This document shows positions 7,033-13,020 of a stretch of 13,020 bases of DNA, one piece after another. Position 1 is the stretch's first letter. The number at the start of each line of letters is the position of its first letter. Source of the DNA: an uncultured Rhodanobacteraceae bacterium (GTDB taxonomy: Bacteria > Pseudomonadota > Gammaproteobacteria > Xanthomonadales > Rhodanobacteraceae). A program made the position numbers and the translations under genes. The stretch lies in the NCBI GenBank assembly GCA_913053815.1, contig CAJXGK010000024.1, positions 1 to 13,020 of the forward strand. The letters run 5' to 3'. A model generated the notes under the pieces. The model saw nothing but the letters and a program-made list of their open reading frames with translations. It made no database searches and had not been told where the DNA came from.

Positions 7033-8579
7033 AGCTCGGTATCGATTCAGGTGCCGCCCGCATTAAGACTATAGCCATACCCTCGGCTTGTCATACTCGC
7101 GAATATCGCAGCGAGGTATTGGTGCTGGGTTCGGGAGCGGCAGGACTTAGTGCGGCACTGGCCTGTGCGCCCAGAGCCACGACGGGGTTGAGCGTTGGGG
7201 TATCTGCTGAGGATGGCTCCAGTCACTGGGCCCAGGGTGGTATCGCTGCGGCGTTGGGCGACAACGATAGCCCGGCACTCCATGCGGCCGACACGCTTCA
7301 GGCGGGCGGTTACCGTAACGATCAGTATGCCGTGCAGCGGCTGTGTGAAGGGGCCGCCGAGGCCATCAGTCGGCTGCTTGCAGGGGGGGCCGAGTTTGAC
7401 CGCCCGGAGCAGGGCAATGCGCTGGCCCTGGGTCGCGAGGCGGCTCATTCGCGGGCCCGCATCGTGCATGCCCACGGTGATGCCACCGGTGCCGAACTGA
7501 TGCGCACCTTGCAGCGGCAAGCAGTCGCTGCCAAGCACCTGCAATTGCTCGGTTCACGATGGGCGTTTGAGCTGGCCCAAGATGCTGCGGGGCGGGTAGT
7601 CGGTGATTGGGTGGAGGGTCCTGATGGCGTGGAATTATGGCAGGCTGCTGCGGTGATAATGGCTACCGGCGGCTATGCGGGTCTGTATCGCTGTACCACC
7701 AATCCGGTCACCTCCGACGGCAGTGGTATGGCCATGGCCCGGCTGGCCGGAGCGGTGCTGAAAGATCTGGAATTCGTACAGTTTCACCCCACCGCCTTGG
7801 ATCTGGACAGTTCTGGAGTCTCGGCAAGATTGCCGCTGGTAACCGAAGCCCTGCGTGGTGCCGGTGGTCACTTGCTGGATGCGGACGGATGTCGTTTCAT
7901 GCTCAACCAGCACCCTGCCGCTGAACTTGCGCCACGTGATCTCGTAGCCCGTGCGGTGTGGCGAGCCCGGCATAGCACCGGCCGAGTTTTCCTGGATGCT
8001 CGCGCGACGGTGGGTAAAGCCTTTCCACAGCGTTTTCCAACCGTTTTTGCCGCCTGCCGTGAAGCCGGCATGGATCCACGCAGTGAGCCTATTCCGGTCA
8101 CCCCTGCCGCCCATTACTGCATGGGCGGGATTCAGGTGGATGAGCATGGAGCAAGCAGTGTAGAGGGCCTGTATGCCGTGGGCGAAGTGGCCGCCAGTGG
8201 GGTCCATGGCGCCAATCGACTGGCCAGCAACTCCTTGCTTGAAGGCCTGGTATTTGGCCATGAGCTGGGTCGCTATCTGGCCGGTATTGACCTGCCCGTG
8301 CACGAACGGACACGGCCTGCTCGGCGCCAGCCGCAGCCGCTCCCGGATCGCCTCCGGGCTGAACTCAGTAGGGTCCTGTGGGCGGATGCCTCCCTGATTC
8401 GAGACGGGCAAAGCCTGGAGCGTGCGGCAGTGGGTATCGAAAGCATGTTGGCGGCAGTCGACGATGCAACCAGTGGACGCGATCTGTTATTGCTGGCCGC
8501 CGCGGCGGTGGCGGCGATGCAGGCCCGGCCGGCCTCTTGGGGGGCGCATTTCCGTGCCGATGCGGTGGTAACAGCTTGA
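7029..8579 (+). CDS. nadB: L-aspartate oxidase (start codon uncertain)
   Basis: This FAD enzyme oxidises L-aspartate to iminoaspartate for NadA. Counting from 7029 it has 516 residues. The FAD-binding GSGAAGL is at 34-40; other family blocks are SSHWAQGGIAAAL, ATGGYAGLYRCTTNPVTSDG, FVQFHPTALD, LVTEALRGAGG, LAPRDLVARA, AAHYCMGGIQVD and GANRLASNSLLEGLVFG, so the fumarate reductase/succinate dehydrogenase-type active site is complete. The start is a problem. No ATG, GTG or TTG occurs in frame between an ATG at 6876, which would overlap nadA by 157 bp, and TTG 7119/GTG 7122, which sit inside the first strand of the FAD fold. I placed the start at CTG 7029, which overlaps the nadA stop as CTGA and gives a normal family length. 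ATT 7062 and GTG 7122 (GAGG 5 bases upstream) are alternatives. The product is certain; the 5' end is not. Confidence 0.9.
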   Translation: MKLGIDSGAARIKTIAIPSACHTREYRSEVLVLGSGAAGLSAALACAPRATTGLSVGVSAEDGSSHWAQGGIAAALGDNDSPALHAADTLQAGGYRNDQYAVQRLCEGAAEAISRLLAGGAEFDRPEQGNALALGREAAHSRARIVHAHGDATGAELMRTLQRQAVAAKHLQLLGSRWAFELAQDAAGRVVGDWVEGPDGVELWQAAAVIMATGGYAGLYRCTTNPVTSDGSGMAMARLAGAVLKDLEFVQFHPTALDLDSSGVSARLPLVTEALRGAGGHLLDADGCRFMLNQHPAAELAPRDLVARAVWRARHSTGRVFLDARATVGKAFPQRFPTVFAACREAGMDPRSEPIPVTPAAHYCMGGIQVDEHGASSVEGLYAVGEVAASGVHGANRLASNSLLEGLVFGHELGRYLAGIDLPVHERTRPARRQPQPLPDRLRAELSRVLWADASLIRDGQSLERAAVGIESMLAAVDDATSGRDLLLLAAAAVAAMQARPASWGAHFRADAVVTA

Positions 8580-8645
8580 CAGTCGGGCGTTTGCTGTGGA
8601 GGTGGGTTGGGTCGGGTGCGATCACGCTGCTCTCCGGGGCACCTC

Positions 8646-8679
8646 AAAAAAAGCGTAGCCGTCAGTCGAAGTCTGCGGC
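8646..8679 (-). terminator. Possible weak intrinsic terminator of the rubrerythrin operon
   Basis: On the - strand, GCCG-CAG, a 7-base loop, then CTG-A-CGGC form a 7-bp stem with one bulged A (8658-8679), overlapping the DUF3501 stop codon. Seven T residues follow (8652-8646) after a 5-base gap. The gap and the bulge make it a weak candidate. No counterpart was seen for nadB on the + strand. Confidence 0.35.
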
Positions 8680-9243
8680 CAAGACCTTCTGTTGGCCGGA
8701 GTTCAGAATGCAACGGTAGGTATAGGCGGGATGTGCAACAGCCAGGCTGACTTCAGCATCCTGGTGCCAGGCGGTAATGCTTGCCGGCGCAAGTTCGAAA
8801 CGTAGAAAATGGACCGCAGAGGTCTTTTCTTCATTGCTGCGATCCAGATCCTCATCGGCTGTAGCGACACTGACTGAACAGCCGGCAACTTGCAGAGTAA
8901 ATCCATGTTCGATGCCCCGCATGGCTAGCAGGGCCCGGCGTCGTTCTTCCACATCGGCATATTCGATCATCAAGGTGGCTTTGAGATTGGTCCCGTCCGG
9001 GATCAGGGAGTTGTAGGTTAGCAATTCCGCAGCGATCGCATCCGGTTCGAAAATACGCTCGATGCGCAGCATTTCCTGAATCTGATATTGAACAGTCAGA
9101 CGGTCTTCAAAAAGAAAGGTGAGGTGCGGGCCGAGGTGAACGGTGCGCTCACGTTTGTGGGCGACGACGCGGGTACGAAAATCACTGCGTTCGCGGCTAT
9201 AGATTTCCAGACTGAGCAGATCGGTATGAGTTAATTTTTGCAT
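8662..9243 (-). CDS. DUF3501 family protein
   Basis: This is a 193-residue cytoplasmic protein without signal peptide or membrane segments. The N-terminus MQKLTHTDLLSLEIYSRERSDFRTRVVAHKRERTVHLGP, the LTFLFEDRLTVQYQIQEMLRIERIF block and AAELLTYNSLIPDGTNLKATLMIEY are the recognisable features of DUF3501. There are only two cysteines (in AGCSVSV and in YRCIL near the end), so it is unlikely to bind an Fe-S cluster of its own. Its biochemical role is unknown. The gene starts 29 bp after the stop of the Fe-S protein gene, with no strong ribosome binding site, consistent with a downstream operon position. As I recall, DUF3501 genes often sit beside exactly these partners, a HdrD-like Fe-S protein and a rubrerythrin, which points to a shared oxidative-stress role. 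The family call is confident and the function is open. Confidence 0.85.
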   Translation of the reverse strand: MQKLTHTDLLSLEIYSRERSDFRTRVVAHKRERTVHLGPHLTFLFEDRLTVQYQIQEMLRIERIFEPDAIAAELLTYNSLIPDGTNLKATLMIEYADVEERRRALLAMRGIEHGFTLQVAGCSVSVATADEDLDRSNEEKTSAVHFLRFELAPASITAWHQDAEVSLAVAHPAYTYRCILNSGQQKVLAADFD

Positions 9244-9272
9244 GAGCTATTTCGGTTTTCTGTTAATTGGGA

Positions 9273-10601
9273 TCAAATCCCATAGGCATGGCGCAGCAGG
9301 CTGATCGGATGTTCTGCAGAAGGCTTCTGTCCGAGTCCATGGGCAATGTGCGCGCCGGCCATGGGGCAGTCGCTGGTGAAATGTTCGGGCTCGGCCTGGC
9401 GTACGCGGGTTTCCACCGGCTTGGCAAGCTTGCGGGCAATGGGATAGGTCGCTACTTTCACCCCGTAGGTACCATCGTGTCCTGAGCAACGTTCGATGGT
9501 GGTGACCTCGGTATCGGGGATCAGGGTAAGAATTTCACGGGTTTTCGGACCAATCTTTTGAACTCGCTGATGGCATGCAGCGTGCCAGGCGATTTTGCCG
9601 AGGGGCCGTTTGAAGTCGGTCTTCAGCAAGTTTTTCTGGTGCCGTTCGCTCAGATACTCGAACGGATCGAAGAAATGCTGCTTGACCTGCTGTACCTCGT
9701 CGTCGTTGGGAAACATCAGTGGCAGTTCCTGCTTAAACATCAGCACGCAGGAAGGAATGGCCGCGATGAGGTCATAACCTTCGCGGGCCAGTGCCGCGAG
9801 TACTGGAATATTTTTTTCTTTGTAGGTGCGTACGCTTTGCAGATCGCCTAGTTCGAGCTTGGGCATCCCGCAACAGGTTTCCTGCGGCACTAGTCGGGTG
9901 GGAATGTCGTTGTGTACGAGTACCGCATGCAAATCCTCCACGACCTGGGGCAGTGAGACATCGCAATAGCAGGTGGCGAATAGGGCGACCTTGCCCGAGG
10001 TCCGACCAGCTGGGGTGACGGTGCCCTCGGCTTGAGCCTTGCGCAGACGCTTGCGGGCGGTCCGGCTGTGGTAGTCGGGCACCACGGCATCGCGGTGCAC
10101 TCCAAGGGTCTTTTCCAGCATCTTGCGACCGATACCGCTATGGTTGGCCGCATTGACGACTCCGGCAACGACTGGGGTCGAGGCTAGGCGACCCACCGTG
10201 GTGGTGCTGGAAAGGATTTTGGCCTTGAGCGGTACCCCATGCTTTTTGAACTGTACGGACTTGGCGCGCAGCATCAGGTGGGGAAAATCAACGTTCCAGG
10301 GGTGCGGTGGCACATAGGGGCACTTGGTCTGATAACAGAGATCGCAAAGGTAACAATGCTCGACGACCTTGCCGTAGTCGGCCTTGTCGACGCCGTCCAC
10401 CTCCATCGTTGAGGACTCATCAATCAGGTCAAACAGGGTAGGAAAGGCTTTGCAAAGGCTGATGCAACGGCGGCAGCCATGGCAGATACCAAAGATTCGC
10501 TCTTGCTCGGCCTCAAGCTTGGCCGTGTCCCAGAAGTCAGACTCAGTCCATCCCAGTGGATGCCGGGTGGGTGCTTGCAGATTACCTTCGCGAGGTGGCA
10601 T
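9273..10601 (-). CDS. HdrD/GlpC-like Fe-S electron-transfer protein
   Basis: This 442-residue protein has two N-terminal [4Fe-4S] motifs, CHGCRRCISLC (C40, C43, C46, C50) and CYLCDLCYQTKC (C83, C86, C89, C94). CCG-type domains follow: ATCYCD (C211), ETCCGMP (C243-C244), C285, HAACHQR (C343), CSGHDGTYG (C372) and C412. In the second CCG motif the second cysteine is Ser. Such domains occur in heterodisulfide reductase subunit D and in GlpC, where they carry electrons between redox partners. No flavin or membrane domain is present, so it is an electron carrier rather than a full oxidoreductase. AAGGA at 10609-10613 (read on the - strand) lies 7 bases before the ATG and supports the start. It lies between rubrerythrin (98 bp upstream) and DUF3501 (29 bp downstream) on the same strand. 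Electron donation to the rubrerythrin is an inference from this context. Confidence 0.88.
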   Translation of the reverse strand: MPPREGNLQAPTRHPLGWTESDFWDTAKLEAEQERIFGICHGCRRCISLCKAFPTLFDLIDESSTMEVDGVDKADYGKVVEHCYLCDLCYQTKCPYVPPHPWNVDFPHLMLRAKSVQFKKHGVPLKAKILSSTTTVGRLASTPVVAGVVNAANHSGIGRKMLEKTLGVHRDAVVPDYHSRTARKRLRKAQAEGTVTPAGRTSGKVALFATCYCDVSLPQVVEDLHAVLVHNDIPTRLVPQETCCGMPKLELGDLQSVRTYKEKNIPVLAALAREGYDLIAAIPSCVLMFKQELPLMFPNDDEVQQVKQHFFDPFEYLSERHQKNLLKTDFKRPLGKIAWHAACHQRVQKIGPKTREILTLIPDTEVTTIERCSGHDGTYGVKVATYPIARKLAKPVETRVRQAEPEHFTSDCPMAGAHIAHGLGQKPSAEHPISLLRHAYGI

Positions 10602-10631
10602 GTTGCGATCCTTGGTTCAACCCCAGTGAGA

Positions 10632-10685
10632 GCTGCGGCTGACCTGAACCGCAGCCTGGAGCGCCTGCAACAAGAATGCAGGCGC
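10632..10685 (-). other. Two hairpins between rubrerythrin and the Fe-S protein gene
   Basis: A perfect 9-bp stem (GCGCCTGCA 10661-10669 with TGCAGGCGC 10677-10685, 7-base loop) and a 7-bp stem (GCTGCGG 10632-10638 with CCGCAGC 10649-10655) lie just after the rubrerythrin stop. No T-run follows either on the - strand. They could stabilise or process the upstream message so that rubrerythrin is made in excess over the downstream proteins. Confidence 0.55.
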
Positions 10686-10699
10686 AACGGCAAATTTAC

Positions 10700-11119
10700 T
10701 CAGTTCAGGTCGTTCAAGGCCTTCTGAAAACGATTGGCATGGGACCGCTCAGCCTTGGCCAGGGTTTCGAACCAGTCGGCAATCTCTTCAAAGCCTTCTT
10801 CCCGCGCTGCCTTGGCCATGCCCGGGTACATATCAGTGTACTCATGGGTTTCGCCGGCAACGGCACTTTTCAGGTTGGCTGAGGTTTCACCGAAAGGCAG
10901 GCCGGTAGCGGGGTCGCCGCTCTCTTCAAGATATTCGAGGTGGCCGTGGGCGTGGCCGGTTTCGCCCTCGGCGGTGGAGCGAAACACTACGGCAACATCG
11001 TTGTAGCCTTCGATATCAGCCTTGCCGGCAAAGTACAGGTAACGTCGATTGGCCTGGGACTCGCCCGCAAAGGCATCCTTGAGATTCTGTTCAGTCTTGG
11101 AACCCTTGATGGTGCTCAT
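10700..11119 (-). CDS. Rubrerythrin (rubredoxin-less, erythrin-type)
   Basis: This 139-residue four-helix protein has the full set of di-iron ligands: E20 (FAGESQAN), E53 and H56 (EGETGH), E90 and E93 (GETHEY), and E124 and H127 (KAERSH). Spacing matches classical rubrerythrin. That protein has about 190 residues and carries a C-terminal rubredoxin domain with two CxxC pairs; here the chain ends after the fourth helix and has no cysteine at all. Rubrerythrins reduce hydrogen peroxide to water using electrons from a rubredoxin-type donor, so an external donor must act here; the Fe-S protein encoded next is a candidate. GGAG lies 7 bases before the ATG. An OxyR-type site lies about 90-125 bp upstream of the start. 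This gene appears to be first in an operon with the Fe-S and DUF3501 genes. Confidence 0.92.
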   Translation of the reverse strand: MSTIKGSKTEQNLKDAFAGESQANRRYLYFAGKADIEGYNDVAVVFRSTAEGETGHAHGHLEYLEESGDPATGLPFGETSANLKSAVAGETHEYTDMYPGMAKAAREEGFEEIADWFETLAKAERSHANRFQKALNDLN

Positions 11120-11206
11120 GGTTGTTCTCCTGAAAAAAGGCGGAAGTGGATCGGAGTGATTCCAATCAACGAGTGCTAGTTTGCGGCGTCTGCGGCCAAA
11201 AATGAA

Positions 11207-11243
11207 ATTGAATGAAACAATGGTGTTAATAGATCGTATCTAT
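11207..11243 (-). promoter_or_regulatory. Probable OxyR tandem binding site upstream of rubrerythrin
   Basis: Read on the - strand, ATAGatacgatCTAT (11243-11229) fits the OxyR half-site ATAGntnnnanCTAT at every specified base. A 7-base spacer (11228-11222) follows, as the model requires, and then ATTGtttcattCAAT (11221-11207), which keeps 7 of the 10 specified bases. The adjacent upstream gene encodes OxyR. The site ends 87 bp before the rubrerythrin ATG. No strong -35/-10 pair is evident downstream, which would fit an activator-dependent promoter. Confidence 0.7.
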
Positions 11244-11361
11244 GGATCTATCCAAGCTTACCCCTCCTTTCCCGTAAATGGGTACGCTTGGGTTGCTTCG
11301 TTACCTGGATTCATGTAATGGGGTTAATCGCTGTACGAAACAGGGTTTATGTACCCCGATT

Positions 11362-12294
11362 TCAGACGGTAGTTTGCTCGTTACTCAAGGAGAATGGGGC
11401 TAACAGTGATTGGGGAAGATCCCGAAAATTCTCGGCCAGGCGCAGCAGAAACGGGCCTAGGGCGGAACTCTTGCGCCAGACCATAGCAATTCGCCGGCTG
11501 GGTGGCTGATTCTCAAATTCGATCAGGCGGAGATTTTCCGGCTGGCTAATCGGCGGACTTACGGCGAGTAACGGTAGTAAGGTGATGCCGACGTTAGCGG
11601 CCACCATCTGCCGTAGTGTCTCCAGGCTGGTAGCGCGAAAGCCGGTGCGTTCGTCCGCCCCCGACATATGGCAGACCTCCAAGGCATGATCACGTAGGCA
11701 GTGTCCTTCTTCAAGCAGCAGCAGGGTGTGGTTCTTCAAGTCGGAGACGGCCAGGTGTCGACGTGCTGCCAGAGGGTGTTCTGCCGCTACGGCAAGAACG
11801 AAGGGCTCTTCAAACAGAAACTCGCAACGTAGTGAATCCTCGTGCACCGGCAAGGCCAGGATGGCGGCGTCCAGTTTGCCCTCGCGCAACTGTTGTAGCA
11901 GGTTATCGGTCTTGTCTTCGGAGAGCAGCAGCTCCAGTTTGGGGAAGCGCCGGCGCACAGCCGGCACCACATGAGGCAGCAGGTAGGGGCCTAGTGTTGG
12001 GAAAATGCCCAGGCGCACCGTACCCGACTCCGGGTCGTGGGTGTTGCGGGCGATGTTGCGGATTTGTTCAACTTCGTTGAGGATATCCCGGGCGCGACGC
12101 ACAATCTCATCTCCAACTTCGGTCATGAGGATGCGCCGTGGCGTGCGTTCGACCAGACGGACTCCAAGTTCACCTTCGATCTTGCGAATCTGGGTGGATA
12201 GGGTTGGCTGGCTGACAAAGCAGGCTTCGGCAGCACGGCCGAAATGACGCTGATCAGACAATGCCACAAGATAGTGAAGGTCACGCAAATTCAT
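11362..12294 (-). CDS. oxyR: Hydrogen peroxide-inducible LysR-type regulator OxyR
   Basis: The protein has 310 residues, close to the 305 of E. coli OxyR. The N-terminal winged helix-turn-helix is clear (MNLRDLHYLVALSDQRHFGRAAEACFVSQPTLSTQIRKIE, residues 1-40). The regulatory domain holds LEEGHCLRDHALEVCHMSGADE, in which Cys199 and Cys208 occupy exactly the positions of the redox pair of E. coli OxyR; oxidation by peroxide joins them and switches the protein to its activating form. FRATSLETLRQMVAANVGITLLP (219-241) is a further OxyR-type block. This supports OxyR over other LysR regulators. It lies upstream of the rubrerythrin gene on the same strand, 242 bp away, with an OxyR site in the gap, and is divergent from prmC. 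No good ribosome binding site precedes the ATG at 12294. Confidence 0.94.
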   Translation of the reverse strand: MNLRDLHYLVALSDQRHFGRAAEACFVSQPTLSTQIRKIEGELGVRLVERTPRRILMTEVGDEIVRRARDILNEVEQIRNIARNTHDPESGTVRLGIFPTLGPYLLPHVVPAVRRRFPKLELLLSEDKTDNLLQQLREGKLDAAILALPVHEDSLRCEFLFEEPFVLAVAAEHPLAARRHLAVSDLKNHTLLLLEEGHCLRDHALEVCHMSGADERTGFRATSLETLRQMVAANVGITLLPLLAVSPPISQPENLRLIEFENQPPSRRIAMVWRKSSALGPFLLRLAENFRDLPQSLLAPFSLSNEQTTV

Positions 12295-12301
12295 GTCGCA
12301 C

Positions 12302-12331
12302 CATTGATGATATCAATGACTAAACTATACC
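12302..12331. promoter_or_regulatory. Divergent oxyR/prmC promoter region with an OxyR-like palindrome
   Basis: CATTGAT-gat-ATCAATG (12302-12318) is a perfect 7-bp inverted repeat beginning 8 bases upstream of the oxyR ATG. Its core ATTGATgatATCAAT keeps 8 of the 10 specified bases of an OxyR half-site, but I found no good second half at the 7-base spacing. On the + strand TTGATG (12304-12309) and TATACC (12326-12331), 16 bases apart, could be the prmC promoter. On the - strand TATAGT nearby could be a -10 for oxyR. Autoregulation is an inference. Confidence 0.4.
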
Positions 12332-12388
12332 GTGTCGGGGGGCTTGCTGCGGGCTGCATTGCCACTGGATTCAATTATCCTTCCCGCT

Positions 12389-13020
12389 ATGAGTGAACTA
12401 CGTTCTCTGCTACGGGCCGCACGTGAAGTGCTGGTTACGGACTCAGCCGCTTTGGAAGCCGAAGTACTGTTAGGGGAAGTGCTGCAGCGACCGCGTAGCT
12501 GGTTGTACGCCCATAACCAGGATTCGGTTGGTCCGGATCAACGGCGACAATTTCTGGATCTGCTACAACGTAGGGCCGACGGTGAGCCGCTGGCCTATCT
12601 GCTCGGCCAGCGCGAGTTCTGGTCGCTGATGCTGCAAGTGGGCCCGGATACGTTGATTCCCCGCCCCGATACCGAGCGTCTGGTGGAGTTGGCACTACAG
12701 CATATGCCGTCGGAACGTCCGCTGCAGGTGGTGGACCTCGGTACCGGTAGCGGTGCCATTGCGCTGGCCCTGGCTTATGAACGACCGCAGGCCCACATTC
12801 TGGCGGTAGATCGCAGCCTGGCGGCATTACGGATTGCGCAGGTCAATGCACGGCACCTGGGTCTGCAGCAGGTCGGCGTGGTGCAGTCTGATTGGAGCGA
12901 GGCTTTGGGCACTGCCAGTTGCGATCTGATCGTCTCCAATCCCCCTTATCTGCGGGTGGGAGATCCGCATTTAGGTCAGGGTGATTTACGTTATGAGCCC
13001 TTGGTGGCGTTATTGGCGGG
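12389..13020 (+). CDS. prmC: Release factor N5-glutamine methyltransferase, 5' part
   Basis: The frame opens at ATG 12389 and is still open at the window end, giving 210 full codons of a protein usually near 280 residues. PrmC (HemK) transfers a methyl group from S-adenosylmethionine to the glutamine of the GGQ motif in peptide release factors RF1 and RF2. Visible blocks are GEPLAYLLGQREFW (65-78, linker to the catalytic domain), IPRPDTE (90-96), the SAM-binding DLGTGSGAIALALA (116-129), an acidic residue ending the second strand (D141) and the catalytic NPPY (184-187). YEPLVALLAG at the edge fits the family. No clear Shine-Dalgarno precedes the ATG. The gene is transcribed divergently from oxyR with about 94 bp between starts; it is not preceded by prfA, its frequent neighbour. 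Confidence 0.93.
   Translation, partial: MSELRSLLRAAREVLVTDSAALEAEVLLGEVLQRPRSWLYAHNQDSVGPDQRRQFLDLLQRRADGEPLAYLLGQREFWSLMLQVGPDTLIPRPDTERLVELALQHMPSERPLQVVDLGTGSGAIALALAYERPQAHILAVDRSLAALRIAQVNARHLGLQQVGVVQSDWSEALGTASCDLIVSNPPYLRVGDPHLGQGDLRYEPLVALLA

Noticed and set aside
12435..12827. Open frame on the - strand inside prmC
   Set aside because: It is antisense to the SAM-binding and linker motifs of prmC and its Pro/Arg-rich translation has no family features.

Overview
The window looks like a proteobacterial chromosome, most probably a gammaproteobacterium. The evidence is a fairly GC-rich coding background, an OxyR with the classical cysteine spacing and OxyR-type binding sites, a nadA-nadB pair, prmC, and short palindromic repeats of the GTCATCCCGGG / GGATTCC...GGGAATGA type common in such genomes. 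The genus cannot be named from this sequence alone.

Left part (1-5100) is accessory DNA and looks like a defence locus. It holds the C-terminal end of a DNA methyltransferase, a DinD-family protein, and a complete Type III-like restriction helicase-nuclease (Res). All are on the + strand. The dinD and res genes are 6 bp apart, so DinD appears to be an embedded part of the restriction-modification operon. Directly downstream is a visibly AT-richer gene with a HEPN-like RNCIVH motif. It is interrupted by one in-frame TAA, so it is either a decayed gene or a sequencing error.

A gene-free stretch (5095-5697) packed with repeats follows: a perfect 19-bp inverted repeat and two MITE-like elements that share an identical 29-bp end. 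It separates the accessory block from housekeeping genes.

Right part, + strand: a small DUF2007 protein, then nadA and nadB, which overlap and form the de novo NAD pathway from aspartate to quinolinate. nadB has no ATG, GTG or TTG at the position where its family normally begins.

Right part, - strand, reading from 12294 down to 8662: oxyR, a rubredoxin-less rubrerythrin, a HdrD/GlpC-like Fe-S protein and a DUF3501 protein. Upstream of the rubrerythrin gene is a tandem site whose distal half matches the OxyR half-site consensus exactly. This suggests that the last three genes form a peroxide-stress operon in which the Fe-S protein may supply electrons to the rubrerythrin. prmC, the release factor glutamine methyltransferase gene, starts divergently from oxyR and runs off the right end of the window.
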